64,000 bases of DNA, from positions 25,737 through 89,736 of the forward strand of contig NZ_JAFCJI010000008.1 of NCBI RefSeq assembly GCF_018131105.1. The letters are read 5' to 3'. Below are positions 38,257 to 46,523 of this stretch, one piece after another. Position 1 is the first letter of the stretch; every line of letters begins with the position of its first letter. The position numbers and the translations under genes were made by a program. The notes under the pieces are model-generated. The model was not told the origin of the DNA. It ran no database searches and saw only the letters and a list, made by a program, of their open reading frames with translations. Source of the stretch: Bradyrhizobium manausense. GTDB lineage: Bacteria > Pseudomonadota > Alphaproteobacteria > Rhizobiales > Xanthobacteraceae.

Positions 38257-39954
38257 GTGTACGACTACATTATCGTGGGCGGCGGCTCGGCAGGGTCCGT
38301 GCTGGCCCACCGGCTCTCCGCCAGGAGCGCCAACAAGGTTTTGCTGTGCGAAGCCGGACAGGACACACCGCCGGGCAACGAGCCGGCCGAAATCAGGGAC
38401 AGCTATCCCGGCACCGCCTATTTCGACCCGCGCTTTCACTGGACCGAACTCAAGGTCACCACCCAGGTCGTCAGCCACAACAATCCGAACGAAAGCCGCC
38501 CGCCCTTGCGCAAATACGAGCAGGCGCGCGTGCTCGGCGGCGGCTCGTCGATCAACGGCCAAATGGCAAACCGCGGCGCACCGACCGATTACGACGAGTG
38601 GGACGCGCGGGGCGCCGAGGGCTGGCGTTGGAACGACGTGTTGCCCTTCTTCAAGAAAGTCGAGCGCGACCTCGATTTCGACGGCCCGTATCACGGCAAG
38701 GATGGCCGAATTCCTGTGCGACGCATTCCCAGAGAACACTGGACGCGGCATTCGCAGGCTTTCGCCGACGCCTTCCAACAGGCCGGCCATCAATATCTGC
38801 CTGACCAGAACGGCGAGTTCGTCGACGGCTATTTCCCGGTAACGCATTCCAACCAGGCAGAGCAGCGCGTCTCGGCTGCGATGGGTTATCTCGATCGCGA
38901 CACCCGCAAGCGCGCCAACCTCACGATCTCCACCAACACGCAGGTCAGGGAGCTGATCTTCGAGGGTACGGCATGCGTCGGCGTGAAGGCGGTGATTGAC
39001 GGGCGCGGGCAGGAATTCCGGGGGCGCGAGATCATCCTCTCCTCCGGCGCCATCCACTCCCCGGCACATCTCTTGCGCGCCGGCATCGGCCCGGTCGGCC
39101 ATCTCAAGGACATGGGCATTCCGGTGCTGATGGGCCTCGCGGGTGTCGGCCAGCGCCTGATGGATCATCCCTCGATATCGCTGTCGTCTTTCGTCCGCCG
39201 CGGCGCGCGCATGAACGAGCACACGCGACGCCACATGCAGCTCGGCTTGCGTTACTCGTCCGGGCTGCCGGGCGTTCCGAAGGGCGACATGTTCGTCGTC
39301 CTGCTCAGCAAATCAGCCTGGCACGCGGTCGGCGCGCAGATCGGTTCGGCGCTGACCTTCGTCAACAAAACCTATTCCGAGACGGGGCAGGTGAAGCTCG
39401 CCTCACGCGATCCATCGGCCGAGCCGGTCGTCGAGTTCAATTTGCTGTCCGACCGGCGCGATCTCGAGCGCCTGATGAGCGGCTTCCGCAAGATGGCGGC
39501 CATTCAAATGAGCGACGCCGTGAGGGCGGTGACCGACAAGCCGTTCCCGGCCGCCTATACCGACAAGGTGCGCAAGATCGGCGTGGTCAACACCAAGAAC
39601 AGGATTCTGACCAAGATCGCCGCGACCTTGATGGATGGGCCGGCAGCGCTGCGCCACTATCTGATCGACAATTTCGTGGTCGAGGGTTTTACCTTTGATG
39701 ACGTGATCAACGACGACGAGGCGCTGGAAGCCTTCGTGCGCAAGGCCACCATCGGTGTGTGGCACGCCTCGTGCTCGTGCCGCATGGGTCGCGCCAATGA
39801 TCCGATGGCGGTGGTCGACACGGAGGGGCGCGTCAGAGGTATTCAGGGCCTGCGCGTCGTCGACGCCTCGATCTTCCCGGTGGTGCCATGCGCCAACACC
39901 AATTTTCCGGTGTTGATGTCAGCGGAGAAGATCGCGGCGTCGATGATGCAGTAA
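38257..39954 (+). CDS. GMC family FAD-dependent oxidoreductase
   Basis: 565 residues. It begins with the FAD-binding VYDYIIVGGGSAGSVLAHRL (GTG start after AGAGGAAA), has the GMC signature GGGSSINGQMANRGAPTDYD and SSGAIHSPAHLLRAGIGP, and the C-terminal active-site region WHASCSCRMG with the catalytic His. Closest in type to choline/alcohol dehydrogenases. The usual HPxGTCRMG is altered to HASCSCRMG. No cytochrome partner gene adjacent. Substrate unknown. Confidence 0.9.
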   Translation: MYDYIIVGGGSAGSVLAHRLSARSANKVLLCEAGQDTPPGNEPAEIRDSYPGTAYFDPRFHWTELKVTTQVVSHNNPNESRPPLRKYEQARVLGGGSSINGQMANRGAPTDYDEWDARGAEGWRWNDVLPFFKKVERDLDFDGPYHGKDGRIPVRRIPREHWTRHSQAFADAFQQAGHQYLPDQNGEFVDGYFPVTHSNQAEQRVSAAMGYLDRDTRKRANLTISTNTQVRELIFEGTACVGVKAVIDGRGQEFRGREIILSSGAIHSPAHLLRAGIGPVGHLKDMGIPVLMGLAGVGQRLMDHPSISLSSFVRRGARMNEHTRRHMQLGLRYSSGLPGVPKGDMFVVLLSKSAWHAVGAQIGSALTFVNKTYSETGQVKLASRDPSAEPVVEFNLLSDRRDLERLMSGFRKMAAIQMSDAVRAVTDKPFPAAYTDKVRKIGVVNTKNRILTKIAATLMDGPAALRHYLIDNFVVEGFTFDDVINDDEALEAFVRKATIGVWHASCSCRMGRANDPMAVVDTEGRVRGIQGLRVVDASIFPVVPCANTNFPVLMSAEKIAASMMQ

Positions 39955-40010
39955 TCGCTGCGGGACGAGGTCCGGAAACTGAAGGCAAATCCGAACCGGA
40001 CCTCAAGCCG

Positions 40011-40052
40011 CAGGCTTGGAAAAGCAGGCTTGGAAAAGCAGGCTTGGGGAAG
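40011..40052. repeat. Tandem repeat, three 14-base units
   Basis: CAGGCTTGGAAAAG occurs twice in a row and a third time as CAGGCTTGGGGAAG. It lies just past the stop of the small gene at 40061-40183. A related GAGGCTTGG appears at 40070. Confidence 0.8.
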
Positions 40053-40060
40053 ACGAATGC

Positions 40061-40183
40061 TTACACCCGAGGCTTGGCCGCGTGCGCTTCGACAATCTCG
40101 GCGTCCGGATGGGCGACGATGGTGGCGAACATGATGCCGCTGATGATGAGCGACCAGGCGGTGTCCCAATAAATCCAAAACAC
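40061..40183 (-). CDS. Very small membrane protein (40 residues)
   Basis: Not visible at usual length limits. A GTG start with a near-ideal ribosome site (AAAAGGAGG, 6 bases spacing) gives MFWIYWDTAWSLIISGIMFA, then a polar tail ending in AKPRV. The first 24 residues can form one membrane helix. No family recognised. Strength of the ribosome site and clean codon usage support a real gene. Confidence 0.6.
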   Translation of the reverse strand: MFWIYWDTAWSLIISGIMFATIVAHPDAEIVEAHAAKPRV

Positions 40184-40214
40184 GTTCCAGCCTCCTTTTG
40201 CCGGCCTCCGTCGT

Positions 40215-40261
40215 GGCGTCCTCCACCCGCGAGAGCGAAGTAACGGCGCGAGGAGGACGCC
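40215..40261. repeat. Inverted repeat, part of a likely dispersed element
   Basis: Perfect 10-base arms GGCGTCCTCC / GGAGGACGCC with a 27-base spacer. The surrounding sequence (about 40200-40310) resembles a repeat seen at many places in Bradyrhizobium genomes; only one copy is in this window. Confidence 0.45.
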
Positions 40262-40314
40262 GTTCCCGGGCGATGCCAGCGCGGGCCTGCGGCTTGAGCA
40301 AGGGCAGGCGAAGC

Positions 40315-40506
40315 TTAGCGCTTTCCAGTGTTGGTCGGCGAGGCCTTGCCACCGGTTTGATCGGGTTTGCCGGTGTGGCGCTTTGCCACGACATCTTCAT
40401 CGTGCGCGCCCTCGCGCGGACGCGGCGGCGGCTTGGGCTGGCCGGACTGGCCGCCGTGCTTGCCACCCATGTCGGGTTTACCTTCGAGGTCGTTTTCGCG
40501 GGGCAT
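40315..40506 (-). CDS. Small disordered hydrophilic protein
   Basis: 63 residues, MPRENDLEGKPDMGGKHGGQ onward, rich in Gly, Lys, Pro and Gln, no hydrophobic core. It resembles small stress-type Gly/Lys-rich proteins of soil bacteria. No strong ribosome site, so moderate confidence. Confidence 0.5.
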   Translation of the reverse strand: MPRENDLEGKPDMGGKHGGQSGQPKPPPRPREGAHDEDVVAKRHTGKPDQTGGKASPTNTGKR

Positions 40507-40653
40507 GCCGGGTCAATGCGCTCGGCCGGCAATGGTTCGTAATTTGCTCGTGCGCTGTTCGGCTGTGAACGAGTTCATAGGATCGTCGCCTTTTGCGGTG
40601 CACGATGGTTGGTGCGCTGGGGGCGCATCGAACCTTCGACGGGATTTGGCCTG

Positions 40654-40791
40654 ATGCGGAAGCAACTTGTTGCCTGGACCATCCTGAGCTCCGCTCTGGT
40701 CGCCATCGCCGTATGGTCCGTGCTCGGCCCGCCCGACCATGTGGCCGGTCCGCACCTGCCCTCGCGCGACCTGACAGCGTCGATGCGGTGA
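40654..40791 (+). CDS. Possible small membrane-anchored protein (45 residues)
   Basis: MRKQLVAWTILSSALVAIAV forms one membrane helix, followed by a short polar tail ending in LTASMR. No recognised family. The rest of the gap 39955-40929 holds the repeats and tiny genes listed here. Confidence 0.4.
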   Translation: MRKQLVAWTILSSALVAIAVWSVLGPPDHVAGPHLPSRDLTASMR

Positions 40792-40929
40792 ATTCGGCCC
40801 TCCGGTTCGCTCACCCTGCGACCGATACAATTTCGGCATCGATCGATCCCATCTGAAATTTGGTGCCGGGGAACACGAGCCGCTATTCTTTGCCGCAAAA
40901 CGACAACGCAAACCGGCAGGAGGAAGCCC

Positions 40930-42045
40930 TTGACCAGACCAACACGTCTCGCATCCCGCGCACCAATCGCCACCACTCTCTTCGCCGCTCTTGCCCTCGT
41001 TTCCGGAGTCCGTGCCGGCATGGCCGAAACCTTCGCCTATGTCGGCAATGCCGACTCCAACACCATCAGCGTGTTCAAGATCGCCGAGAACGGCGAGATG
41101 ACGCCGGTGCAGACGGCCGCCTTCACCGGCGTCGAAAAGCCCGGCGCCTCGACACCGCTCGCGATCACGCCCGACCACCGCGTGCTGATCGCCGGCGTCC
41201 GTTCGCAGCCGTTCCTCGCCGTGAGCTTTGCGATCGATCCCAAGACGGGCCAGCTCAGCCATATCGGCAACGGTCCGCTCGCCGACAGCATGGCCAACAT
41301 CGCCATCGACCGTGGCGGCAAGGTGCTGTTCAGCGCCTCCTATGGCGGCAACAAGGTCGCGCTGAATCCACTACAAGCGAACGGCGTCGTCGCCGAGCCC
41401 AAGCAGGTGATCCCGACGGGGCTCAATGCGCACGCCTTCCTGCCCTCGCCCGACAATCGTTTCGTGTTCGCGACCAATCTTGGCTCGGACCAGGTGCTCA
41501 GCTTTGCGTTCGACGCCGCCGCCGGCACGCTGGCGCCGAGCGATCCGCCGGCGATCAAGACGCCGGAGAAATCGGGGCCGCGGCATTTCGTGTTCCACCC
41601 CAATGGCAAGTTCGTCTATCTTATCCACGAGCTGAACGGCGACGTCGCTGCCTACAGCTATGAAGCCAAGAGCGGAGCCTGGGGCGAAATCCAGCGCACC
41701 ACTGCGCTGCCCGAAGGCTTTAACGGAAAACCCTGGGCTGCCGACATCCATATCACCCCGGACGGCCGCTTCCTCTACGCGTCCGAGCGGACCACCAACA
41801 CGCTCACGGCCTACAAGGTCGATGCATCAAGCGGCAAGCTGACCACGATCGGCAGCGTGCCGACCGAGAAGCAGCCGCGCGGCTTCAACATCGATCCGAC
41901 CGGCCACTACCTCGCAGCAGTCGGCGAGCTCTCCGACGGCATGACCGTCTACGCCATCGACCAGACCAGCGGCGCGCTGAGCAAGCTGAAATCCTACGCC
42001 ACCGGCAAGAAGCCGAACTGGGTGGAATTTTTGACGTTGAAGTGA
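40930..42045 (+). CDS. Secreted lactonase-like beta-propeller protein
   Basis: 371 residues of the Pgl/YbhE lactonase beta-propeller family (repeats such as FAYVGNADSNTISVFKI, HFVFHPNGKFVYLIHEL and ITPDGRFLYASERTTN). A signal peptide (LFAALALVSGVRAGMA) precedes the propeller, so unlike cytosolic 6-phosphogluconolactonase it acts in the periplasm, probably on a sugar lactone. TTG start after AGGAGG. Confidence 0.88.
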   Translation: MTRPTRLASRAPIATTLFAALALVSGVRAGMAETFAYVGNADSNTISVFKIAENGEMTPVQTAAFTGVEKPGASTPLAITPDHRVLIAGVRSQPFLAVSFAIDPKTGQLSHIGNGPLADSMANIAIDRGGKVLFSASYGGNKVALNPLQANGVVAEPKQVIPTGLNAHAFLPSPDNRFVFATNLGSDQVLSFAFDAAAGTLAPSDPPAIKTPEKSGPRHFVFHPNGKFVYLIHELNGDVAAYSYEAKSGAWGEIQRTTALPEGFNGKPWAADIHITPDGRFLYASERTTNTLTAYKVDASSGKLTTIGSVPTEKQPRGFNIDPTGHYLAAVGELSDGMTVYAIDQTSGALSKLKSYATGKKPNWVEFLTLK

Positions 42046-42084
42046 GGGTGGCTGTTACCCCCAAAGAAGCCTTCCATAAGATGT

Positions 42085-42115
42085 CGTCATGCCCGGGCTT
42101 GTCCCGGACATGACG
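42085..42115. repeat. Dispersed hairpin repeat, GTCATGCCCGGGCTTGTCCCGG type
   Basis: CGTCATG / CATGACG outer arms with a CCGGG core. Same type as 13268-13355. Confidence 0.7.
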
Positions 42116-42301
42116 AGTAGACGAGGCATGGCTAACCAGCGAACCTTAGCTCCGGTTCGGTAGACCAATTCAACAGGCGGCTTTGCGCCGCCTGGGTTGC
42201 TGCGGCATTTCTCATCCGGTCAGCCCATGGCCCGCCGCCATCGCTTCTGCTATCGATTGAAGCCGTATCGATTGAAGCCTTGCGGCCAACCGGAATGACC
42301 G

Positions 42302-43189
42302 ATGCGTTCATTGCCTGCGCGTTCCCTCTCCCAGACCTTCGTTGCTCTCGCCGGACTGGTGCTGCTCTCGGCCCAGCCCGCGCGCGCGGCCGATGACGAT
42401 GCGCCCAAGGGGCCGGCGGTCACGGTGCTGAAGGCGGCCAAATCCTGCTTCTCGGACATCGTCGAAGCGACCGGCAACATCATCGCACGCGAGGAAACCT
42501 CGGTGCGGCCCGAGCGCCCGGGGCTGAAGGTAACGGAAGTGCTGGCCGAAGCCGGTGAGACCACGACGGCCGGCCAGGTGCTGGCCCGGCTGGCGCTGCC
42601 CGAAGGCGGCACGCTCCAGGTCACCGCGCCCGTCGCCGGCGTCATCGCCACCTCGACCGCGCAGATCGGCAATTTCGCCTCGGCCAAGGGCGAGGCGCTG
42701 TTCACCATCGTGGCGCGCAGCGAATACGACCTCGTCGGCCTGGTCGCGACCAACGATGTGCGAAAGCTCGCGGTCAATCAGCCCGTCACCGTGCGGATCT
42801 CCGGCGCAGGCGATATTGATGGCAAGGTGCGCCGCATCGGTCCGACCGTCGAGGCGAACATCCAGCAGGGCTTCGTCTATATCGGCATCACCTCGCAGAA
42901 GCGTCTGCTGATCAACGCGAGCGGTCGCGCGCTGATCAAGACAGGGCAGAGCTGCAATGTCGCGGTGCCGCTGACAGCGGTGCAATATTCGTCCGCCGGC
43001 ACCGTGGTGCAGGTGATCCGCCGCAATCGCGTCGAGACCAAGCGCGTCGAGACCGGATTGATGTCGGGCGGCAATATTGAGGTCCGCGATGGCCTCAACG
43101 AAGGCGATATCGTCGTCGCCCGCGCCGGCGCGCTCTTGCGCGAAGGCGATCCCGTGCGCCCGGTGATGGCCGCGGAAGCGGCGAAGTAG
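42302..43189 (+). CDS. Orphan RND-type periplasmic adaptor
   Basis: 295 residues with a cleavable signal peptide (SLSQTFVALAGLVLLSAQPA, cut near ARA-ADD) and a HlyD-type lipoyl/barrel body. It shares with the adaptor at 21898-22827 the pattern SCFSDIVEATG and RPGLKVTEVLAEAGETTTAGQ. No pump or channel gene is next to it, so it may replace or compete with the paired adaptor, or serve a pump encoded elsewhere. Confidence 0.88.
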   Translation: MRSLPARSLSQTFVALAGLVLLSAQPARAADDDAPKGPAVTVLKAAKSCFSDIVEATGNIIAREETSVRPERPGLKVTEVLAEAGETTTAGQVLARLALPEGGTLQVTAPVAGVIATSTAQIGNFASAKGEALFTIVARSEYDLVGLVATNDVRKLAVNQPVTVRISGAGDIDGKVRRIGPTVEANIQQGFVYIGITSQKRLLINASGRALIKTGQSCNVAVPLTAVQYSSAGTVVQVIRRNRVETKRVETGLMSGGNIEVRDGLNEGDIVVARAGALLREGDPVRPVMAAEAAK

Positions 43190-43194
43190 AGCTG

Positions 43195-43335
43195 CTCGTG
43201 TGTCCCGGACGTGCTGCAGCGTGTAACGCTGCTGCGCAGAGCCGGGACCCATCTGTCAGCAAGCGATAGGCTTAAAAGAATAGGCCCCGGCTCTGCGTCG
43301 CATCATTGCATGATGCGCCGCGTCCGGGGCACGAG
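43195..43335. repeat. Double dispersed hairpin repeat, CTCGTGTCCCGG type
   Basis: Two copies face each other (CTCGTG at 43195, CACGAG at 43330) between convergent genes, with complementary CAGAGCCGGG / CCCCGGCTCTG inside. Related copies are at 46355-46404 and 60411-60463. Confidence 0.75.
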
Positions 43336-43356
43336 ACGTCGCAAGCCTTCAGGAAA

Positions 43357-44205
43357 CTAGCCGCCGGCCTGATCGAAATGCACGTCCTCGAGCAGCGAGG
43401 ACGACACCGTCGGGACCTGGTCGCCTTCGGAGGCGCGGGAGATGGCGACGCGGGTCTTGTTGAAGACGCTTTCGGCGGTGCCCTGCGCATTGAGGTTGTT
43501 GAGGAGCTCGCCGACCAGCGTCGAGTGCTCGCCCTTGCCGTCGTCGACGACCTTGCCGGGCGAAGCGGAAGAGAGGATCAGCGCATTGTCGGGCGTGCCG
43601 ATCGGCGCGAGACCATGCGAATACGAGCGGAAGCGGCGCTCATAGGGGTTGCGGCGCGAGGCATCGACCACGACGAGCTTGGCCTTGGCGCCCTGCTCCT
43701 TCATCATCTCGAGAACGCCTTCGATCGAAACGCCCTGGCGGCGGACGTCGCTTTCCTTCCAGATCACGGCATCGACCGGCAGCATGTAGCTCTCGCGGCC
43801 GGCCTGCACGCCGTAGCCGCCGAAGAACAGCATGACGGTGGTGTCGCGCGTGATGCGGGACTTCAGGCGGTTGACGGCACGGACCATGTCGTCCTTGCTT
43901 GCGTCTTCCACCATGTCGACGTCAAAACCGTTCTTGCGCAGGCTCGAGGACAGCGCGCGCGCGTCGTTGATCGACTGCGTCAGCGGCATGCTGGCGTCGG
44001 GATAATGACCATTGCCGATGACGAGCGCGAGACGCGAGGTTTGCCCAACCGGGTTCGTGACCTGGTCGGTCGAAACGGCCCTGGCGGCGTCGAACGAGCG
44101 CATGTTGAGGGCAGCGTGCGCGCCGATCGCCAGCGACACCGTGCCGATGAGGGCTGCCGCGAGGACGATCGAGCGTCGGGAAATGTCGAGCTGCCTTACA
44201 TTCAT
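43357..44205 (-). CDS. Caspase-fold protein, catalytic dyad lost
   Basis: 282 residues. An N-terminal hydrophobic segment (SIVLAAALIGTVSLAIGAHA, about 12-31) anchors or exports it. The caspase fold (RLALVIGNGHYPDASMPL, then MLPVDAVIWKESDVRR) is intact, but the catalytic His position is Tyr131 (FFGGYGVQ) and the catalytic Cys position is Ser183 (VVDASRRNP). It lacks the TPR part of the paralogue at 19432-20955, with which it shares IDARAL/NDARD and SRASEGDQVP-like segments. Probably a non-proteolytic binding protein. Confidence 0.9.
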   Translation of the reverse strand: MNVRQLDISRRSIVLAAALIGTVSLAIGAHAALNMRSFDAARAVSTDQVTNPVGQTSRLALVIGNGHYPDASMPLTQSINDARALSSSLRKNGFDVDMVEDASKDDMVRAVNRLKSRITRDTTVMLFFGGYGVQAGRESYMLPVDAVIWKESDVRRQGVSIEGVLEMMKEQGAKAKLVVVDASRRNPYERRFRSYSHGLAPIGTPDNALILSSASPGKVVDDGKGEHSTLVGELLNNLNAQGTAESVFNKTRVAISRASEGDQVPTVSSSLLEDVHFDQAGG

Positions 44206-44614
44206 CTCGGTTCATTCCTGTCAGTGCCAAAGACCGGCCAAGCGCGCGCACACTGTTTGAGTAGCGCGATGGGGTCTTTAGGTTTGAGGATTGGCCGGGG
44301 ATGTGTCCCCGAATTGCGCGCAATTTGCGGCGCCGCAACAAACAAACCCTTAACCTGAGATCACCGACCGGGCAATAGATCGCTCCAAATTTGATCTAAG
44401 CCGCTGAATGTATTAGTTAATTACAGGATCAAGATTCCTCCTTTTTTGGTATCCCCGTAGCCTTCCGGGGGCGCAATTATGCAGCCAATGCGTCGGGTTT
44501 TCTGTGACTTTCGTCACGTTTGTATTTCTCGCGAATCCGGGTAGCTTTTTCAAAGACTTGAGGGGCGGGTCCCCAGCCAGGCCCCTGCGAAAGTCCCGCG
44601 CGACCAGGTATTTC
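44206..44614. promoter_or_regulatory. Divergent promoter region with a CRP-like site at 44503-44518
   Basis: TGTGACTTTCGTCACG matches TGTGA-N6-TCACA with one mismatch and is centred about 104 bases before the toroid-protein start. The region 44330-44440 is AT-rich (e.g. TTAGTTAATTACAGGATCAA). No gene seen. Confidence 0.5.
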
Positions 44615-46342
44615 ATGAGCTTTCATTATTTCGCAGGTGCCGCGTGCCGGGCGCTGACGGCCCGGAAAGACGGCCCGTCGCTTTATGACGTCTGCGATCC
44701 TGTATTGTCGGGCCAAGCCAGCGGCGATCCACATCTGGCCAAGTTCTACAAGACCGCGCTCGGCAATCCCGCGCTGCGGGTGCTGCTGCGCCGGGCGGGC
44801 CTTCCCGAGCTGCGCGACGAGGCCAGGCTGATCCGGCTGCGCGAGGCTTTGGTCCGCGCCCGCGACGATGCCGAGCCGGATTGGACAACAGTCGGCCAGC
44901 CCATCGCCGAACTCGTCGACAGCCTTGCGCTCGATCATCCAAAGCCGCCGCCGGCGGTCTTCATCGGCTCGGCACCGTCGCAGGCGCAGATCGACGGCGT
45001 GATTCGCGACTGCGCGCAGCATCTGATCGGCTCTTACCGCAAGAACGGTTTCCTGCCGACCTATGCCGCCTTCAACCTGATCGGCGATCCTGATTTGCGC
45101 GGGCGCGAGCTGATCATGGCACTTACAGGTTTGAACGCACGCGGCTACAAGAACTCCTCGCTGCTGTTCAACCTCGCCCGCGTCTTCATCGCACGCTCGC
45201 CGGCGCGTGCCGTGATCAATCCGCCATGGACCGGCATCGCCGAGCCGATGTGGGAGCCGGTGCAGATCCGTCACCGCTCGGCCTATTACGATGCGTTCTT
45301 CATTGAAGCGCTGCTAAGCTATGTCGAGACCGGCCTCGCCTCGCCGACAGACAAGACGGCCGCCGAGCGCGCCATCGCCGACATGGTCGATTTCTGCGTC
45401 AATATCAGCCGCGAGGAGGTCGAGGGTAGCGGCGGTGCGCGCTTCAACGTCATCACCGCACTCGCGCCCGCGCCGCATCCACGCTTCTCGCGCTATTTCG
45501 CCCAGATCAAGCAGGACCTCGGCTTCGGCGTCTACGTGCCTGATTGCGACACCACGGCGTGCTCGATCTCGGCTGCGACGCAGGCCGGCTGCACCGATCC
45601 GATCATCGACCAGCCGCTTCTGGATTTCTACGCGGGCTATCAGGTGCTATCAGGCGTCAACGAGCCGCGCGTGACGGTGCCGCTCAACGACCACATCGAT
45701 TACGAAGGCGGCGTTGCGACCTGGATCGACAATCTCGAGGGTGAACGCCCGTACGGCAACGATCTCGATCCCACCCTCAATCTCGACATTCTCGAGGTGA
45801 GCTTCCGCAACCTGACGCGCTGGAAAGTCCTGGAGACGCCGTCACGGCTTGCGACCATTCATCGCATCATCGGGTTCCAGAAACGGCTGGCCGCGAGCGG
45901 TGCCTTCGCCAATCCGCGCTCGCACATCTACTACCTGCCGGAGCTCTACAGCGCCTATTTCGGCCGCTGCTATGCGGCCTTCCTGGCGCTGCCGCTGGCG
46001 GCCCAGGCCGTGATCGATCCCGATGGCGATTTCGATTTCATCCGGCATCGCGTGCTGGCCTACGTCAAGGGCGAGCTGATGGCAGCGGAGATGAATGTGT
46101 TCGACGCCGCATTGGCGCTGATCGCGCTCGGCCATCTCGGCGCCGACCCGCGCGCCTTCGCGCCGGCGCTGAACGTGATCGTCGAAGCCGTCGGCGAAGG
46201 CGGTCGCCGCGGCCCGTTCCGCGCCTATGAATGGAACAAGATGAAGACCCCGACGCGGATATTGGTTGGTGGGCCGGAGGTGACGTCGGCGTTTGTGCTG
46301 ATGGGACTGGCCGTGGCGAAGCGGGCGATGGCACGGGGCTGA
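44615..46342 (+). CDS. Alpha/alpha-toroid-like protein with DxDTT motif, possible class II terpene cyclase relative
   Basis: 575 residues, no signal peptide or membrane helix, mostly helical. At 310-314 it has DCDTT in VPDCDTTACSISAATQAG; DxDTT is a known variant of the DxDD acid motif of class II terpene cyclases, and the following small-residue helix suits an alpha/alpha toroid. The rest (e.g. KNGFLPTYAAFNLIGDPDLR, VATWIDNLEGERPYG) has no clear QW repeats, so it is at most a distant relative. No prenyl-transferase or isoprenoid genes are nearby. The frame is open 37 codons further up, but the ATG giving MSFHYFAGAACRAL is the better start. Confidence 0.75.
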   Translation: MSFHYFAGAACRALTARKDGPSLYDVCDPVLSGQASGDPHLAKFYKTALGNPALRVLLRRAGLPELRDEARLIRLREALVRARDDAEPDWTTVGQPIAELVDSLALDHPKPPPAVFIGSAPSQAQIDGVIRDCAQHLIGSYRKNGFLPTYAAFNLIGDPDLRGRELIMALTGLNARGYKNSSLLFNLARVFIARSPARAVINPPWTGIAEPMWEPVQIRHRSAYYDAFFIEALLSYVETGLASPTDKTAAERAIADMVDFCVNISREEVEGSGGARFNVITALAPAPHPRFSRYFAQIKQDLGFGVYVPDCDTTACSISAATQAGCTDPIIDQPLLDFYAGYQVLSGVNEPRVTVPLNDHIDYEGGVATWIDNLEGERPYGNDLDPTLNLDILEVSFRNLTRWKVLETPSRLATIHRIIGFQKRLAASGAFANPRSHIYYLPELYSAYFGRCYAAFLALPLAAQAVIDPDGDFDFIRHRVLAYVKGELMAAEMNVFDAALALIALGHLGADPRAFAPALNVIVEAVGEGGRRGPFRAYEWNKMKTPTRILVGGPEVTSAFVLMGLAVAKRAMARG

Positions 46343-46354
46343 GGTTACCGAAGT

Positions 46355-46404
46355 CTCGTGTCCCGGCTCTGCGGCGCGGCGTTGCACGCCGCACCGGACA
46401 CGAG
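46355..46404. repeat. Dispersed hairpin repeat, CTCGTGTCCCGG type
   Basis: CTCGTGTCCCGG pairs with CCGGACACGAG (one bulge) and inner CGGCGT with ACGCCG. Confidence 0.75.
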
Positions 46405-46523
46405 CAGTGTTCGACCAATGACGGGAAGTTGAAAGTCGCCGTGTTAAGCATATGCTGTCCGAGTGGTCCAAAGCCGACCACAATTGCGCGCCTCTATCGA
46501 AATTTCATCACACCCGGACCGGC

